The translations under genes were made by a program, and so were the position numbers. DNA of 64,000 nucleotides, from assembly GCA_902381685.1 (NCBI GenBank), contig LR698958.1:1179672-1243671 (forward strand), written 5' to 3'. Under the pieces are notes generated by a model. It worked only from the letters and a program-made list of their open reading frames with translations. It searched no databases and was not told the DNA's origin. Every line of letters begins with the position of its first letter. Position 1 is the stretch's first letter. The DNA comes from Lachnospiraceae bacterium. GTDB lineage: Bacteria > Bacillota > Clostridia > Lachnospirales > Lachnospiraceae. This document shows positions 1-9,127 of the stretch, piece by piece.

Positions 1-1
1 T

Positions 2-1066
2 CTGGAATATAGTCTGAATCCCTCTATAGAATCCCAGCCCTACTCCGAATACACTTTTAAGATTTCAGCCCCCGGATATGAAACAATGAATATCTCAGGC
101 GCAGAACTTTTACCAACCGTAAAGGCAATTCAAAACGTTGCTTTAAAACCCATCTCTCCCGATACACAACAGCAGGAAATTTATGTGATTCCGGGGCATA
201 CTCTCTATGAGGAATATCCTCCTAAAATCGCTGAAGATGAAATTAAACCTATGGACGAAACAGGCGAAATTGTACTTAGCCGTGTAGTTGTACCCGAATA
301 CATTGTTGTACACGACGGTTCTCCAAGAGACAGCACCGCAAAAAATTATTATGTGCGCTATCGGGATTATATCAAAAATGTCGCTTCCAGTGAAATCTAT
401 GCAACATGGCCTGCTTCTACCATTCAGGCAAATGTACTTGCCATTATGTCTTTTACATTGAACCGTGTCTACACGGAATGGTATCGGAATAAAGGGTATG
501 ATTTTACAATTACATCTTCCACTGCTTTCGACCATAAATGGATACCAAACCGTAATATTTACGATACTATTTCGGCTGTTGTCGACGATTTATTCGCAAA
601 CTATCTGTCCCGTCCTAACGTACGCCAACCTATTCTTACTCAATATTGTGACGGACGTCAGGTTACATGCCCAAACTGGTTGACACAGTGGGGCTCTCTT
701 TCTTTGGGAGAACAGGGGTACACTGCCATCGAAATTTTACGATACTATTATGGCGATAACATCTACATTAACACTGCACAGGAAATTTCAGGTGTACCGT
801 CCTCCTGGCCGGGATATGATTTGGAAAATGGTTCTTCCGGTGATAAAGTCCGACAACTTCAGGAACAGCTCAATGTGATTGCAGGTGCTTATCCCGCCAT
901 TCCTAAAATAACTGCCGACGGAATTTACGGACCTGCTACAGCCGCAGCCGTAAAGAAGTTTCAATCCATCTTTGGTCTTCCCGATACAGGAATCACCGAT
1001 TACCCTACATGGTACAAGATTTCACAAATTTATGTCGGTGTTTCCCGAATTGCAGAACTGACATAA
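2..1066 (+). CDS. SpoIID-like / peptidoglycan-binding protein, 5'-truncated by window
   Basis: The reading frame is open to the left edge, so this is the C-terminal part of a longer protein. The middle resembles the SpoIID/LytB fold: a stretch reading VASSEIYATWPASTIQANVL matches the 'xAEMPxxWxxEALKAQAVAARTYA' region of that family, and the later GSLSLGEQGYTAIEILRYYY resembles the end of SpoIID domains. The last ~70 residues form a PG_binding_1 domain (GSSGDKVRQLQEQLN, then DGIYGPATAAAVKKFQ). SpoIID enzymes are lytic transglycosylases acting on denuded peptidoglycan during sporulation. The catalytic residues and any signal peptide cannot be judged here, because the N-terminus is missing and the SpoIID match is divergent. 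The role in cell wall or spore wall remodelling is an inference from the domains. Confidence 0.7.
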   Translation: MEYSLNPSIESQPYSEYTFKISAPGYETMNISGAELLPTVKAIQNVALKPISPDTQQQEIYVIPGHTLYEEYPPKIAEDEIKPMDETGEIVLSRVVVPEYIVVHDGSPRDSTAKNYYVRYRDYIKNVASSEIYATWPASTIQANVLAIMSFTLNRVYTEWYRNKGYDFTITSSTAFDHKWIPNRNIYDTISAVVDDLFANYLSRPNVRQPILTQYCDGRQVTCPNWLTQWGSLSLGEQGYTAIEILRYYYGDNIYINTAQEISGVPSSWPGYDLENGSSGDKVRQLQEQLNVIAGAYPAIPKITADGIYGPATAAAVKKFQSIFGLPDTGITDYPTWYKISQIYVGVSRIAELT

Positions 1067-1071
1067 AATAA

Positions 1072-1105
1072 TGCAGAGGTATGACTTTTACATCATATCT
1101 CTGCA
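1072..1105. terminator. Bidirectional terminator between convergent genes
   Basis: An inverted repeat TGCAGAGGTATGA / TCATATCTCTGCA (13-bp arms, one G-U pair) with an 8-nt loop is followed by a T-rich tail (CTTTATTTTT) on the plus strand and by TTATTTT on the minus strand. It sits between two convergent stop codons. Confidence 0.8.
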
Positions 1106-1122
1106 CTTTATTTTTCAACTGC

Positions 1123-2151
1123 CTACAGCAGTCTCTGTATATCGTTAAACAAAACAAAAATCATCAAACCAAAAAGTAATATCAGTCCGGCAAAATGCAC
1201 CATTCCTTCCTTTTCCGGCGGAACACGTTTCCCACGTATTGCCTCGACAAACAGGAAAACTAACCTTCCTCCGTCCAACGCCGGCAGCGGAAGTAAATTC
1301 ATTACTCCGAGGTTTGCCGAAAGTAAAATGGATAAATTAATCAGAGAAAAGATTACGGAAGAAACTCCGTATGCTTTATTTGTCTCATACGCATCGCCAA
1401 CCACATCAACAATCCCTACAGGGCCTGATAACTGATCCATTCCAATTTTCCCTGTAACCAACATTTTCAAACTTTCAAGCGTCGTTTCAATCCAGTATTC
1501 CACCTCATACAGTCCATACTGTAATGCCGTAAAAGCGTTTGCCTTTTTATACTTCGCCTGCGTAATACCGATTAAATACTGTCCCTGTTCATTCTTTTGG
1601 GGCGTCAATACAGATTCATATGTTTTTCCGTCACGCTTATATTCAAGAGTAACCTTTTCTCCCTGATGAAACTGATTGTAAACGGAAATCTCTCTGAATA
1701 AATGAATATTTTTCCCATTGATTTCCGTTATCACATCACCTTTTTGCAATCCCGCTTCCTGCGCTGCCGAGTTCGGAACAATACCTCCTATTTCCGATTT
1801 GTCATATCCAACCCATGCAACAACAATCACGGATAAAATAAACGCTAAAATAAAGTTAAAAATCGGACCGGCTGCAATGACCGAAATTCTCGCCCATACA
1901 GATTTATTATTAAAACTTTTCTCGTCTGTATTTTCAACATCGTCTTCTCCCATCATACATGCTCCGCCTATGGGCAGCAGTTTAATGGAATATTTTGTCT
2001 CTTTTCCCTGCTTACTTATAATAGTAGGTCCCATTCCTATACAAAATTCTTCCACATAGACCCCATTTTTTCTTGCAAGAAGAAAATGTCCTAATTCATG
2101 GAAAAATACAATAAAACTAAATAATAACAGTGCGAGAATAATTCCCACCAC
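1123..2151 (-). CDS. rseP: RIP metalloprotease RseP (site-2 protease)
   Basis: Membrane zinc protease that cuts substrates inside the membrane (anti-sigma factors, signal peptide remnants). The zinc motif HELGH lies at residues ~18-22 in the first membrane segment, a single PDZ domain covers ~120-195, and the third ligand motif LDG sits at ~292 before the last membrane segments. Length (~342 aa) fits Gram-positive RseP/RasP. I chose the GTG at 2151: the sequence AGGTGG, which overlaps the dxr stop, is spaced 5 nt from it. A GTG at 2160 is in frame but lies inside that ribosome site. Last gene of the pyrH-frr-uppS-cdsA-dxr operon, translationally coupled to dxr. Confidence 0.93.
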   Translation of the reverse strand: MVGIILALLLFSFIVFFHELGHFLLARKNGVYVEEFCIGMGPTIISKQGKETKYSIKLLPIGGACMMGEDDVENTDEKSFNNKSVWARISVIAAGPIFNFILAFILSVIVVAWVGYDKSEIGGIVPNSAAQEAGLQKGDVITEINGKNIHLFREISVYNQFHQGEKVTLEYKRDGKTYESVLTPQKNEQGQYLIGITQAKYKKANAFTALQYGLYEVEYWIETTLESLKMLVTGKIGMDQLSGPVGIVDVVGDAYETNKAYGVSSVIFSLINLSILLSANLGVMNLLPLPALDGGRLVFLFVEAIRGKRVPPEKEGMVHFAGLILLFGLMIFVLFNDIQRLL

Positions 2152-2153
2152 AT

Positions 2154-3296
2154 TTACCACCTGCTTTCTATCTGCTTATATACTTCCTGTTCTGTTTCTA
2201 ATATTTCCTCCACAGATGGATTCATAATATTTTTATGATTCCGCATACATTCCCCGATAATTTCCGGTATTTCTAAGTACCGTATTTCTCTATTTAAAAA
2301 TTTGCTGACTGCCAGTTCATTTGCCGCGTTAAATACCGTCGGAAGAGAACCTCCTGCTCTTCCCGCCTCATATGCAAGACGAAGTCCGTAAAATGTTTCC
2401 ATATCCGGCTCTTCAAATGTAATCTGCGACAACTTCTTAAAATCCAATCTGTCACCCGGAAGGTATCTCCTCTCCGGATAGTATAGGGCATACTGGATAG
2501 GAAGTTTCATATCAGGAGTTCCCAATTCCGCAATAACCGCTCCGTCAACATATTCTACCATAGAATGGATAATGCTTTGTGGCTGTACAACAACTTCTAT
2601 CTGTTCCATTTTTACGTCAAAAAGCCATTTTGCCTCAATTACTTCCAAGCCTTTATTAACTAACGTAGAAGAATCAATTGTAATCTTTCTGCCCATCTCC
2701 CAGTTTGGGTGTTTAAGAGCATCTTCCACCTGAATATGTTCCAACTCTTCCTTCTTTCTATTCCTAAAAGGACCGCCTGATGCCGTTAGAAGAATTTTGT
2801 GGATCGCATTTTTTTCATTTCCCTGAAGTGATTGAAAAATTGCACTGTGCTCACTGTCCACCGGAAGAATGGACACACCATGCTTCTTTGCCAAAGGCAT
2901 AATAATATGTCCTGCCGTCACAAGTGTTTCCTTATTGGCAAGAGCAATGTTTTTCCCCGCTTCAATTCCGGCTATTGTAGGGCGTATTCCTATCATACCG
3001 ACAATAGCAGTCACCAAAATTTCCGTCTCGGGAATAGTTGCAATCTCAATCAGCCCCTCCATTCCGGCTACAACTTTTACGGGTAAATCAGAAATTCTGA
3101 CACGCAGTTCTCTCGCTTTTTCCTCAGACCAGACCGCTACCGTCTTTGGAGAAAATTCACGAATCTGTTCTTCCAGCAAAGAAATATTGTTTCCCGCTGC
3201 CATTCCCACCACTTCAATGTCCTTGTTTGCTCTGACAACTTCTAATGTCTGTGTTCCTATTGAACCTGTAGAACCTAAAATTGCTATCTTTTTCAT
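2154..3296 (-). CDS. dxr: 1-deoxy-D-xylulose 5-phosphate reductoisomerase
   Basis: Converts DXP to 2-C-methyl-D-erythritol 4-phosphate with NADPH, the first committed step of the MEP isoprenoid pathway. The N-terminal nucleotide-binding loop GSTGSIG (residues 8-14), the LANKETLVTAG segment, the metal-binding SEHSAIFQSLQ and the LTASGGPFR loop are all visible. 380 aa is the normal length. The start is preceded by GAGGGA at 5 nt. Its neighbours are uppS and cdsA, which use isoprenoid and phospholipid precursors, so the operon couples isoprenoid supply to envelope lipid synthesis. Confidence 0.97.
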   Translation of the reverse strand: MKKIAILGSTGSIGTQTLEVVRANKDIEVVGMAAGNNISLLEEQIREFSPKTVAVWSEEKARELRVRISDLPVKVVAGMEGLIEIATIPETEILVTAIVGMIGIRPTIAGIEAGKNIALANKETLVTAGHIIMPLAKKHGVSILPVDSEHSAIFQSLQGNEKNAIHKILLTASGGPFRNRKKEELEHIQVEDALKHPNWEMGRKITIDSSTLVNKGLEVIEAKWLFDVKMEQIEVVVQPQSIIHSMVEYVDGAVIAELGTPDMKLPIQYALYYPERRYLPGDRLDFKKLSQITFEEPDMETFYGLRLAYEAGRAGGSLPTVFNAANELAVSKFLNREIRYLEIPEIIGECMRNHKNIMNPSVEEILETEQEVYKQIESRW

Positions 3297-3309
3297 TTTT
3301 ATCCCTCAT

Positions 3310-4113
3310 TTATTTCATCAACATAACCGACAGGTAATAGATAATTGGTGCAGTGAATATCACACTGTCAAATCTGTCTAAAATACCTCCATGACCCGGG
3401 ATAAGTTTCCCATAATCTTTAATGTCATGGTTTCTCTTAATTGCAGAAGCCGTCAAATCTCCCACCTGCGAAATCATGGAACCGATTCCGCAAATAATTG
3501 CATAGTGAAGTACATTTGCATCTGCTCCCGATGCGAACCTGTTGATTGCCAATCCATACACTGCTCCAAACAAAGCCGCGCCCAAAATGCCGCCAATACC
3601 ACCCTCTACCGACTTTTTCGGACTTAGTTTCGGCGCCATTTTATGTTTGCCCATAAGCATACCTACGCAGTATGCACAAGTATCACTTCCCCATGAACAC
3701 AGGAAAATAAGCCATACAAGGAAAGCGCCCTGCGGAAGCATACGTGTCTGATACACGTAAGAAAGCATCAGCGCAACATAAAACAAACCAAAAAATACAA
3801 ACATAACCTGTTGTGCTATATATTTTGGAAAAGAAAATACATAGACCGCCATCAACAAAACTAAAAATCCGATAATTAACGGTACAATCTGTTCTTTACT
3901 TCCAAACCGCAGACATACATAATACGCAATTCCCGCCAAATATCCTGTAAAGCCGAGAAGTTTTTTATGTACGTCTACCACTTTATATAATTCACTCATA
4001 CCTATCAAACTAATTACAAGCAGAACTCCAAACAGTAAATCCTGCCCTGTTATAACCGTAATCAGGGCGATAATTACAAGTACAATCCCACTTAGCAGTC
4101 TTGTTTTAAACAT
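3310..4113 (-). CDS. cdsA: Phosphatidate cytidylyltransferase
   Basis: Integral membrane enzyme making CDP-diacylglycerol from phosphatidate and CTP, the precursor used by the pssA enzyme encoded at 8497-9117. About eight hydrophobic segments are visible. The family signature near the C-terminus reads SQVGDLTASAIKRNHDIKDY, followed by IPGHGGILDRFDS, with the conserved Lys-Asp and Asp-Arg-x-Asp residues. 267 aa is typical. Its start codon overlaps the uppS stop by one base (TAATG), so translation is coupled. Confidence 0.96.
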   Translation of the reverse strand: MFKTRLLSGIVLVIIALITVITGQDLLFGVLLVISLIGMSELYKVVDVHKKLLGFTGYLAGIAYYVCLRFGSKEQIVPLIIGFLVLLMAVYVFSFPKYIAQQVMFVFFGLFYVALMLSYVYQTRMLPQGAFLVWLIFLCSWGSDTCAYCVGMLMGKHKMAPKLSPKKSVEGGIGGILGAALFGAVYGLAINRFASGADANVLHYAIICGIGSMISQVGDLTASAIKRNHDIKDYGKLIPGHGGILDRFDSVIFTAPIIYYLSVMLMK

Positions 4114-4823
4114 TATTTTTCCTCCTTTGTTCCGCCAAATCGTCTGTCTCTATTATTATAATGCAAAATAGCCTTTTCTAATTCCTTTTTTGTAAAATCA
4201 GGCCACAAAACATCTGTAAAATAAAATTCCGTATATGCCAATTGCCACAGAAGATAGTTAGACAGGCGAAGTTCCCCGCTTGTGCGGATAAGTAAATCCG
4301 GATCCGGAATATCATGCGTATCCAAATATGCCTCAAACACACTCTCGGAAATATCTTCGACTTCCAGTTTTCCTTCTTTACAGTCTGCTGCCATTTTTTT
4401 CATGGCACGTATCATCTCATCTCTGCTTCCGTAGTTCAGGGCAATCTGAAAATTCAATCCGTCATTGTCAACCGTTGCTTTTTCCAGTTCTTCGATTCGT
4501 TTGCGAATATCATCATCTAATTTCGTTTTATCACCCAGCACACGCACTTTCATGCGATTTTTAGCGGCGGTTTTCAAACACGTTTTCATATAATTGCGCA
4601 ATAATTTCATCAGAGCGTCCACTTCTTCTTTCGGCCTGCTCCAGTTCTCTGTAGAAAATGCGTATACGGTCAAATATTTTACGCCCATTTTATAGGCTTC
4701 TTCGCATATCCTCTCTACATTTTTACTTCCCTGTGCATGTCCATAATTTCTTGGCATTCCCTTTGCTTTTGCCCAACGTCCATTTCCATCTAAAATGATT
4801 GCAATGTGTTGTGGTATATTCAT
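4113..4823 (-). CDS. uppS: Isoprenyl transferase (undecaprenyl diphosphate synthase)
   Basis: Adds isopentenyl units in cis to farnesyl diphosphate to make the C55 lipid carrier for peptidoglycan. The catalytic Asp12 lies in ILDGNGRWAKAKG at the very N-terminus, and the family region RTSGELRLSNYLLWQLAYTE is near residue 195. I chose the ATG at 4823, which follows GGAGGAAAG, and it gives the usual length (236 aa). The frame is open 25 codons further upstream, but that extension runs through the hairpin at 4853-4880 and has no family similarity. Confidence 0.95.
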   Translation of the reverse strand: MNIPQHIAIILDGNGRWAKAKGMPRNYGHAQGSKNVERICEEAYKMGVKYLTVYAFSTENWSRPKEEVDALMKLLRNYMKTCLKTAAKNRMKVRVLGDKTKLDDDIRKRIEELEKATVDNDGLNFQIALNYGSRDEMIRAMKKMAADCKEGKLEVEDISESVFEAYLDTHDIPDPDLLIRTSGELRLSNYLLWQLAYTEFYFTDVLWPDFTKKELEKAILHYNNRDRRFGGTKEEK

Positions 4824-4852
4824 ACTCTTTCCTCCATTAGTTTCTCTCATAC

Positions 4853-4880
4853 AAAGAGGGGCACAACATGCACCCCTCTT
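4853..4880 (-). other. Intra-operon hairpin between frr and uppS
   Basis: AAAGAGGGG and CCCCTCTT form an 8-bp GC-rich stem with an 11-nt loop in the 88-nt gap between frr and uppS. On the minus strand it is followed by only a short T stretch (TTTG), so it may be a weak terminator or an RNA-stability element that sets the ratio of frr to the lipid genes downstream. The role is inferred. Confidence 0.55.
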
Positions 4881-4911
4881 ATTTTCTCTGAAAAGCAAAT
4901 TGTTTTTCTTA

Positions 4912-5463
4912 TTATACGGTCATAACTTCCTTTGATTTTTCTTCAACCGCTTTATCAATATCTTTGATATATTTATCTGTCAATTTCTGCAATTCATCTT
5001 CTAAATCTTTAATTTCATCTTCTGAAACTTCTGTTCCTTTTAATTTTTTAAATGTATCGTTACCGTCACGACGAATGTTACGGATAGCAACTTTAGCCTG
5101 CTCTCCTTTTTTCTTTACATCTTTAGCAAGTTCTTTTCTTCGCTCTTCCGTAAGTTCAGGAAATACAAGACGAATAACGCTTCCGTCATTTGTCGGATTA
5201 ATTCCGATGTCTGATGTAAGAATTGCCTTTTCAATCTCTTTTACCATAGATTTTTCCCACGGCTGAATCTGAATCATACGTGGTTCCGGTACAGAAATAT
5301 TAGCCGCCTGCTGAATAGGTGTAGGCACTCCGTAATAATCAACTGTCAATTTGTCAAGTACATGCGGATTGGCACGTCCTGCACGGATTGTCGCTAATTC
5401 TCCAACTAAACTGTTATAAGATTTTGTCATCTTTTCGTCAAATGCTTTTACTCTCTCATTCAT
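4912..5463 (-). CDS. frr: Ribosome recycling factor
   Basis: Splits post-termination ribosomes together with EF-G. 183 aa, the standard length, with the family features [19 protein letters not shown] near residues 28-46 and the region [14 protein letters not shown] followed by the long C-terminal helix. A ribosome site (AGAAGAGGA) precedes the ATG. It follows pyrH by ~30 nt, as in most bacteria. Confidence 0.97.
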   Translation of the reverse strand: MNERVKAFDEKMTKSYNSLVGELATIRAGRANPHVLDKLTVDYYGVPTPIQQAANISVPEPRMIQIQPWEKSMVKEIEKAILTSDIGINPTNDGSVIRLVFPELTEERRKELAKDVKKKGEQAKVAIRNIRRDGNDTFKKLKGTEVSEDEIKDLEDELQKLTDKYIKDIDKAVEEKSKEVMTV

Positions 5464-5495
5464 ATATTCTATCCTCTTCTTTCTTCTTATTTTTA

Positions 5496-6191
5496 TTATA
5501 CGGTCACTTTTGTTCCTTTAAATGTACCTGTCATTGTCTCCACAATGCTGTTTTCTTCATTCAAACCAAATACAAGCATCGGCATCTTATTCTCCATACA
5601 AAGAATGGACGCAGTTAAATCTACTGCTGCCAATCGCTTGTCGATTGTTTCCTGAATAGAAATCTCATCATACTTCTTAGCGTCCGGATTTAATTTAGGA
5701 TCGCTGTCATAGATACCGTCAATCGCTTTCGCAAGCAGCATTGCATCTGCTTCAATCTCAATCGCACGAAGCACTGCCCCTGTATCTGTTGAAAAATAAG
5801 GGTGACCTGTTCCGCCTGCAAAAAATACAACTTTACCGCTGTTTAACGCCTCCACTACAGCGTCTTTTGAAAATAAACTTGTAAATGCTCCACATACAAA
5901 CGGTGTAAATACTTCTGTCTGCATTCCCACATGTCTGAAAATATCTGACACATAAATACAGTTCATAACAGTTGCAAGCATACCAATCTGATCTGCTTTC
6001 GTTCTGTCGATTGTCTCACTTGTTCTTCCTCTCCAGAAGTTCCCTCCTCCTGTTACAATTGCTACCTGAACACCTGAATCCACTAACTGTTTTACCTGAT
6101 TGGCTACACCTATACATGTCGCCTCGTCAAATCCTGTCTTTTTATCTCCTGCCAGCGCCTCACCGCTCAGCTTTAACAACACTCTTTTCAT
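5496..6191 (-). CDS. pyrH: UMP kinase
   Basis: Phosphorylates UMP to UDP. An amino-acid-kinase fold of 231 aa; [10 protein letters not shown] at the N-terminus, [11 protein letters not shown] near residue 50 and the [15 protein letters not shown] loop near residue 125 are diagnostic for bacterial PyrH. First gene of the six-gene operon, with a promoter at 6230-6259 and a GGAG ribosome site 6-7 nt upstream of ATG. Confidence 0.97.
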   Translation of the reverse strand: MKRVLLKLSGEALAGDKKTGFDEATCIGVANQVKQLVDSGVQVAIVTGGGNFWRGRTSETIDRTKADQIGMLATVMNCIYVSDIFRHVGMQTEVFTPFVCGAFTSLFSKDAVVEALNSGKVVFFAGGTGHPYFSTDTGAVLRAIEIEADAMLLAKAIDGIYDSDPKLNPDAKKYDEISIQETIDKRLAAVDLTASILCMENKMPMLVFGLNEENSIVETMTGTFKGTKVTV

Positions 6192-6229
6192 CTGTTTCTC
6201 CTCGCCTTTATTTTTCTTTCAATGTACCC

Positions 6230-6259
6230 ATTATAACATAGGTTTTTTCCTTTCTACAA
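6230..6259 (-). promoter_or_regulatory. Sigma-A promoter of pyrH operon
   Basis: On the minus strand TTGTAG (-35), 18-bp spacer, TATAAT (-10), about 40 nt before the pyrH start and directly downstream of the terminator of the preceding gene. Confidence 0.75.
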
Positions 6260-6261
6260 GT

Positions 6262-6303
6262 ACAAAAATAAACAAAGGCGCCATTCACTTGAACGGCGCC
6301 TTT
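6262..6303 (-). terminator. Terminator of the lipid/aminopeptidase operon
   Basis: AAAGGCGCC / GGCGCCTTT, a 9-bp stem with a 12-nt loop, starts four bases beyond the M18 aminopeptidase stop codon. On the minus strand it is followed by TTTGTTTATTTTT. Confidence 0.88.
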
Positions 6304-6306
6304 TCC

Positions 6307-7623
6307 CTATGCTTTTTCGATATGATATTTTCCGCTTCCGTCAGAAACAACTGATGACTGATAAAACTCTTTCGCCACCTCAACTAAATAGTGTGTATCT
6401 TTTATGCCGCAAGTTTCATACGGAGAATGCATGGCAAGTTGCGCAATTCCGATATCCACTGTGTTTACCGCTACCTGCGTGTTGGAAATATTGCCAAGTG
6501 TAGAACCTCCAAGCATATCCGAACGGTTTACAAAGTTCTGATATGGCACTCCCACTCTGTCACAGATTGTTTTAAACATTGCCGCTGAAACTGCATCTGT
6601 CGTATATTTCTGATTTGCACTGTATTTAATAACAATTCCGCCATTTAGATAAGGACGGTTTGTCAAGTCTGTTTTATTGCTGTAATTTGGGTGAACTCCG
6701 TGTGCATTGTCCGCTGAAATCATGAAACTGTTTGCCAACGCTCTCAAATATTCATCTTCTGTTCTGCCCAAACCGCGGTTAATTCGTCCCAATGTATCTT
6801 TAAGGAAAGTTGATGCTGCACCCTGTTTTGTTCCGCTTCCCACTTCTTCGTTATCTAAAACACAATGTACGCTCACGGATTGTTTGTTTTCTGCCTGCAA
6901 AAATCCTTTTAAAGAAGAAAAGGCACACTGTGTATCGTCTAACTTGGAAGAAGAGATAAATTCTTCATTTGCTCCCCAGATACTTCCTTTCATACGGTTA
7001 TATAAATATAAATCACTTCCTAAAATATTTTCTTTTTCCACCCCTGCACTTTCCGCAACAACTGCCATAAAGCCGCCTTTTTCTGTAGTGTTGCTGTAAA
7101 GTGGAAGCATATCTTCCTGTGCATTGTATTTGTATCCGTCGTTTACTTCCCTGTTCATGTGGATTGCAAGATTTGGAATCATCACTAAATCTCTGTCCAC
7201 ATTTACCAGTTTCGTTGCAATCCCATCTTCCTCTTTCACAAGAAGCCTTCCTGCCACGGATAACGGGCGGTCAAACCACGGAGCGCAAAGCATTCCGCCA
7301 TATTTTTCTACATTCAGTTTTGTGTACTGATTTTCCACACAGATTTCAGGGTTTTCTTTCACTTTAAAAGTCGGAAAATCACTGTGGCTTGCCATTATCT
7401 GAAATCCCACAAAATTTTCTTTCGGAATCTGAAAGGCAATTAAAGACGATTCGTTGCGGGATACATAATATTTGCCACCCGCTTTTAACTTCCATTCCTG
7501 CGCTTCATATAACTCCTGAAATCCATTTTCATTTAACTCTTCTTTCATATTTTGAATCAAATGAAAGCAACTGTAACTTTTTTCGATAAATGATAATAAT
7601 TCTTTTGCTGTTTCTCTATACAT
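6307..7623 (-). CDS. apeB: M18 family aminopeptidase
   Basis: Two-zinc aspartyl/leucyl aminopeptidase of family M18, acting on N-terminal residues of peptides in the cytosol. Ligand motifs visible: ASHSDFPTFKVK (His-x-Asp), the DNEEVGSGTKQGA segment with the catalytic Glu pair, SADNAHGVHPNY, and HSPYETCGIKDTHYL near the C-terminus with the last His. 438 aa is normal. The start overlaps the end of psd by 8 nt, and GGAGAAC precedes the ATG. Its place at the end of a phospholipid operon is by linkage; no direct role in lipid metabolism is implied. Confidence 0.93.
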   Translation of the reverse strand: MYRETAKELLSFIEKSYSCFHLIQNMKEELNENGFQELYEAQEWKLKAGGKYYVSRNESSLIAFQIPKENFVGFQIMASHSDFPTFKVKENPEICVENQYTKLNVEKYGGMLCAPWFDRPLSVAGRLLVKEEDGIATKLVNVDRDLVMIPNLAIHMNREVNDGYKYNAQEDMLPLYSNTTEKGGFMAVVAESAGVEKENILGSDLYLYNRMKGSIWGANEEFISSSKLDDTQCAFSSLKGFLQAENKQSVSVHCVLDNEEVGSGTKQGAASTFLKDTLGRINRGLGRTEDEYLRALANSFMISADNAHGVHPNYSNKTDLTNRPYLNGGIVIKYSANQKYTTDAVSAAMFKTICDRVGVPYQNFVNRSDMLGGSTLGNISNTQVAVNTVDIGIAQLAMHSPYETCGIKDTHYLVEVAKEFYQSSVVSDGSGKYHIEKA

Positions 7624-8485
7624 ACTTTTGTTCTCCTATCTTTTCTCCCATTTTAACCAACGTTTCGTATGCACATTCGGTATTTTTCAAAATATCCCTA
7701 TCGACACATACTTTATCTTTTTGAGTAAGTAATATAATTGTTGAGCCTCCAAAAGCAAAATTTCCCTTTTCTTCTCCTCTTTTTACTTCTCGCTCTTCAT
7801 GACGGTTCTCTATTTTTCCTACCATCAGCGCTCCGACTTCCATCATCAAAATCGTGCCAAACTCTTCCGTCTTCAGTAAAGAATATTCTCTTGTATTTTC
7901 TTTATAAATCGGATAGACATCATTTGCCACCGGATTTACCGTATGAAACACTCCCGGTATTCTGACGTTTCTTGATTTCACGCCGGAAGCCACATAACAG
8001 TAACGATGGTAATCTTCCACGGACAGTCGGAAAACCCACGCATATCCACCCTCATATTTTGCGGCGGTCTTTTTATTTTTCAAAAGTTCTTCCACTGTAT
8101 ATGATGTATGTTTGATGCAAAATCTGCTCTCTTTACCTATCGGATAAACAGTCAGTTTCGCATCACAGGGGCTGATAAAAACATTTTCCTGCATATTTAT
8201 CTCCCTTGCATCAGCCTTAAACTTTCTTTTAAAAAAAGCATTGTACGATTTAAATTTATTCTGTTCACACAGCGATAAATCTATATGATTCATTTTTACA
8301 AAAGGGGGGATAAGCACTTTAGAAAAGGAACTGTCCAAAATTTTCCCTCCCAATTCAGATACAAGCGGTACGGTCAAACATTTTATCACTACTCTTCCCA
8401 ATACATTTCCATACAAACTTTTTAACAGTTTATCCTGAAAACCGTTTTTCCCTTTTAAATTTCCTTCTCGGTCTTTATATCTCAT
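7616..8485 (-). CDS. psd: Phosphatidylserine decarboxylase
   Basis: Makes phosphatidylethanolamine from phosphatidylserine. It is a self-processing pyruvoyl enzyme: the FGGST motif near residue 248 supplies the Ser that becomes the pyruvoyl group. The SPCDAKLTVYPI and EDYHRYCYVASG segments are typical of PSDs. I chose ATG 8485, which has GTGGAG six bases upstream; an in-frame GTG at 8497 overlaps the pssA stop and lacks its own ribosome site. 289 aa. Directly follows pssA, giving the complete CDP-DAG to PS to PE route. Confidence 0.94.
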   Translation of the reverse strand: MRYKDREGNLKGKNGFQDKLLKSLYGNVLGRVVIKCLTVPLVSELGGKILDSSFSKVLIPPFVKMNHIDLSLCEQNKFKSYNAFFKRKFKADAREINMQENVFISPCDAKLTVYPIGKESRFCIKHTSYTVEELLKNKKTAAKYEGGYAWVFRLSVEDYHRYCYVASGVKSRNVRIPGVFHTVNPVANDVYPIYKENTREYSLLKTEEFGTILMMEVGALMVGKIENRHEEREVKRGEEKGNFAFGGSTIILLTQKDKVCVDRDILKNTECAYETLVKMGEKIGEQKYV

Positions 8486-8496
8486 CTGTTTCTCCA

Positions 8497-9117
8497 CTAA
8501 ATAATATGTGTCAATTTCAATACTGCCAACGCAACAACCGCAACAATAACAGCCAACACTTTATTCCCCGGTTTTTTCAACTGAAAACGCAAAATCAGTA
8601 AAAATCCCACAGCAAGCATGACAATATGTAACACAAGCACAAAGTAAGCGCCCATGCACGGTTTTATCAAATACAGAATCGGCAGAATAATAGCCATCGT
8701 CGTAATCGGCAGCCCTTCGTAATATTTTCGCGCTTCTGTAGTTTCCTGCTGTCTTTTTTCTTCCATGACATTAAAATATCCTAAACGAATAACCGAAGCC
8801 GTTCCGTAAAATGCTAAAATCATAATTCCGAAAACATCTTTTAACCCCAAACAATAACATAATATAACCGGAAAAGCCCCAAAACATACTACATCACAAA
8901 GCGAATCAATCTGTATACCGAATTTTTTCTCATCGGCCGTTCTGTTTTTCATGGCTCTGGCAATCTTTCCGTCAAACATATCACATAATCCCGAAAATGC
9001 CAGACAAAAAATAGCCAGTTTATAATGTCCGTTCACAGTAAACATCATACCTATAATGGACGAGATTAATCCAATGTATGTTAAAATAACTGAATAATTA
9101 TAAAATCCTATCATCAT
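8497..9117 (-). CDS. pssA: CDP-diacylglycerol-serine O-phosphatidyltransferase
   Basis: CDP-alcohol phosphatidyltransferase. The motif DGx2ARx(n)Gx3Dx3D is present: D46, D49-G50, A53-R54, G67, D71, D75, within CDMFDGKIARAMK and GIQIDSLCD. Six hydrophobic segments follow. 206 aa fits PssA type II of Gram-positives. Serine as the acceptor alcohol is inferred from the adjacent psd. It uses the CDP-DAG made by CdsA. Confidence 0.93.
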   Translation of the reverse strand: MMIGFYNYSVILTYIGLISSIIGMMFTVNGHYKLAIFCLAFSGLCDMFDGKIARAMKNRTADEKKFGIQIDSLCDVVCFGAFPVILCYCLGLKDVFGIMILAFYGTASVIRLGYFNVMEEKRQQETTEARKYYEGLPITTMAIILPILYLIKPCMGAYFVLVLHIVMLAVGFLLILRFQLKKPGNKVLAVIVAVVALAVLKLTHII

Positions 9118-9127
9118 TCTTCCCTCT

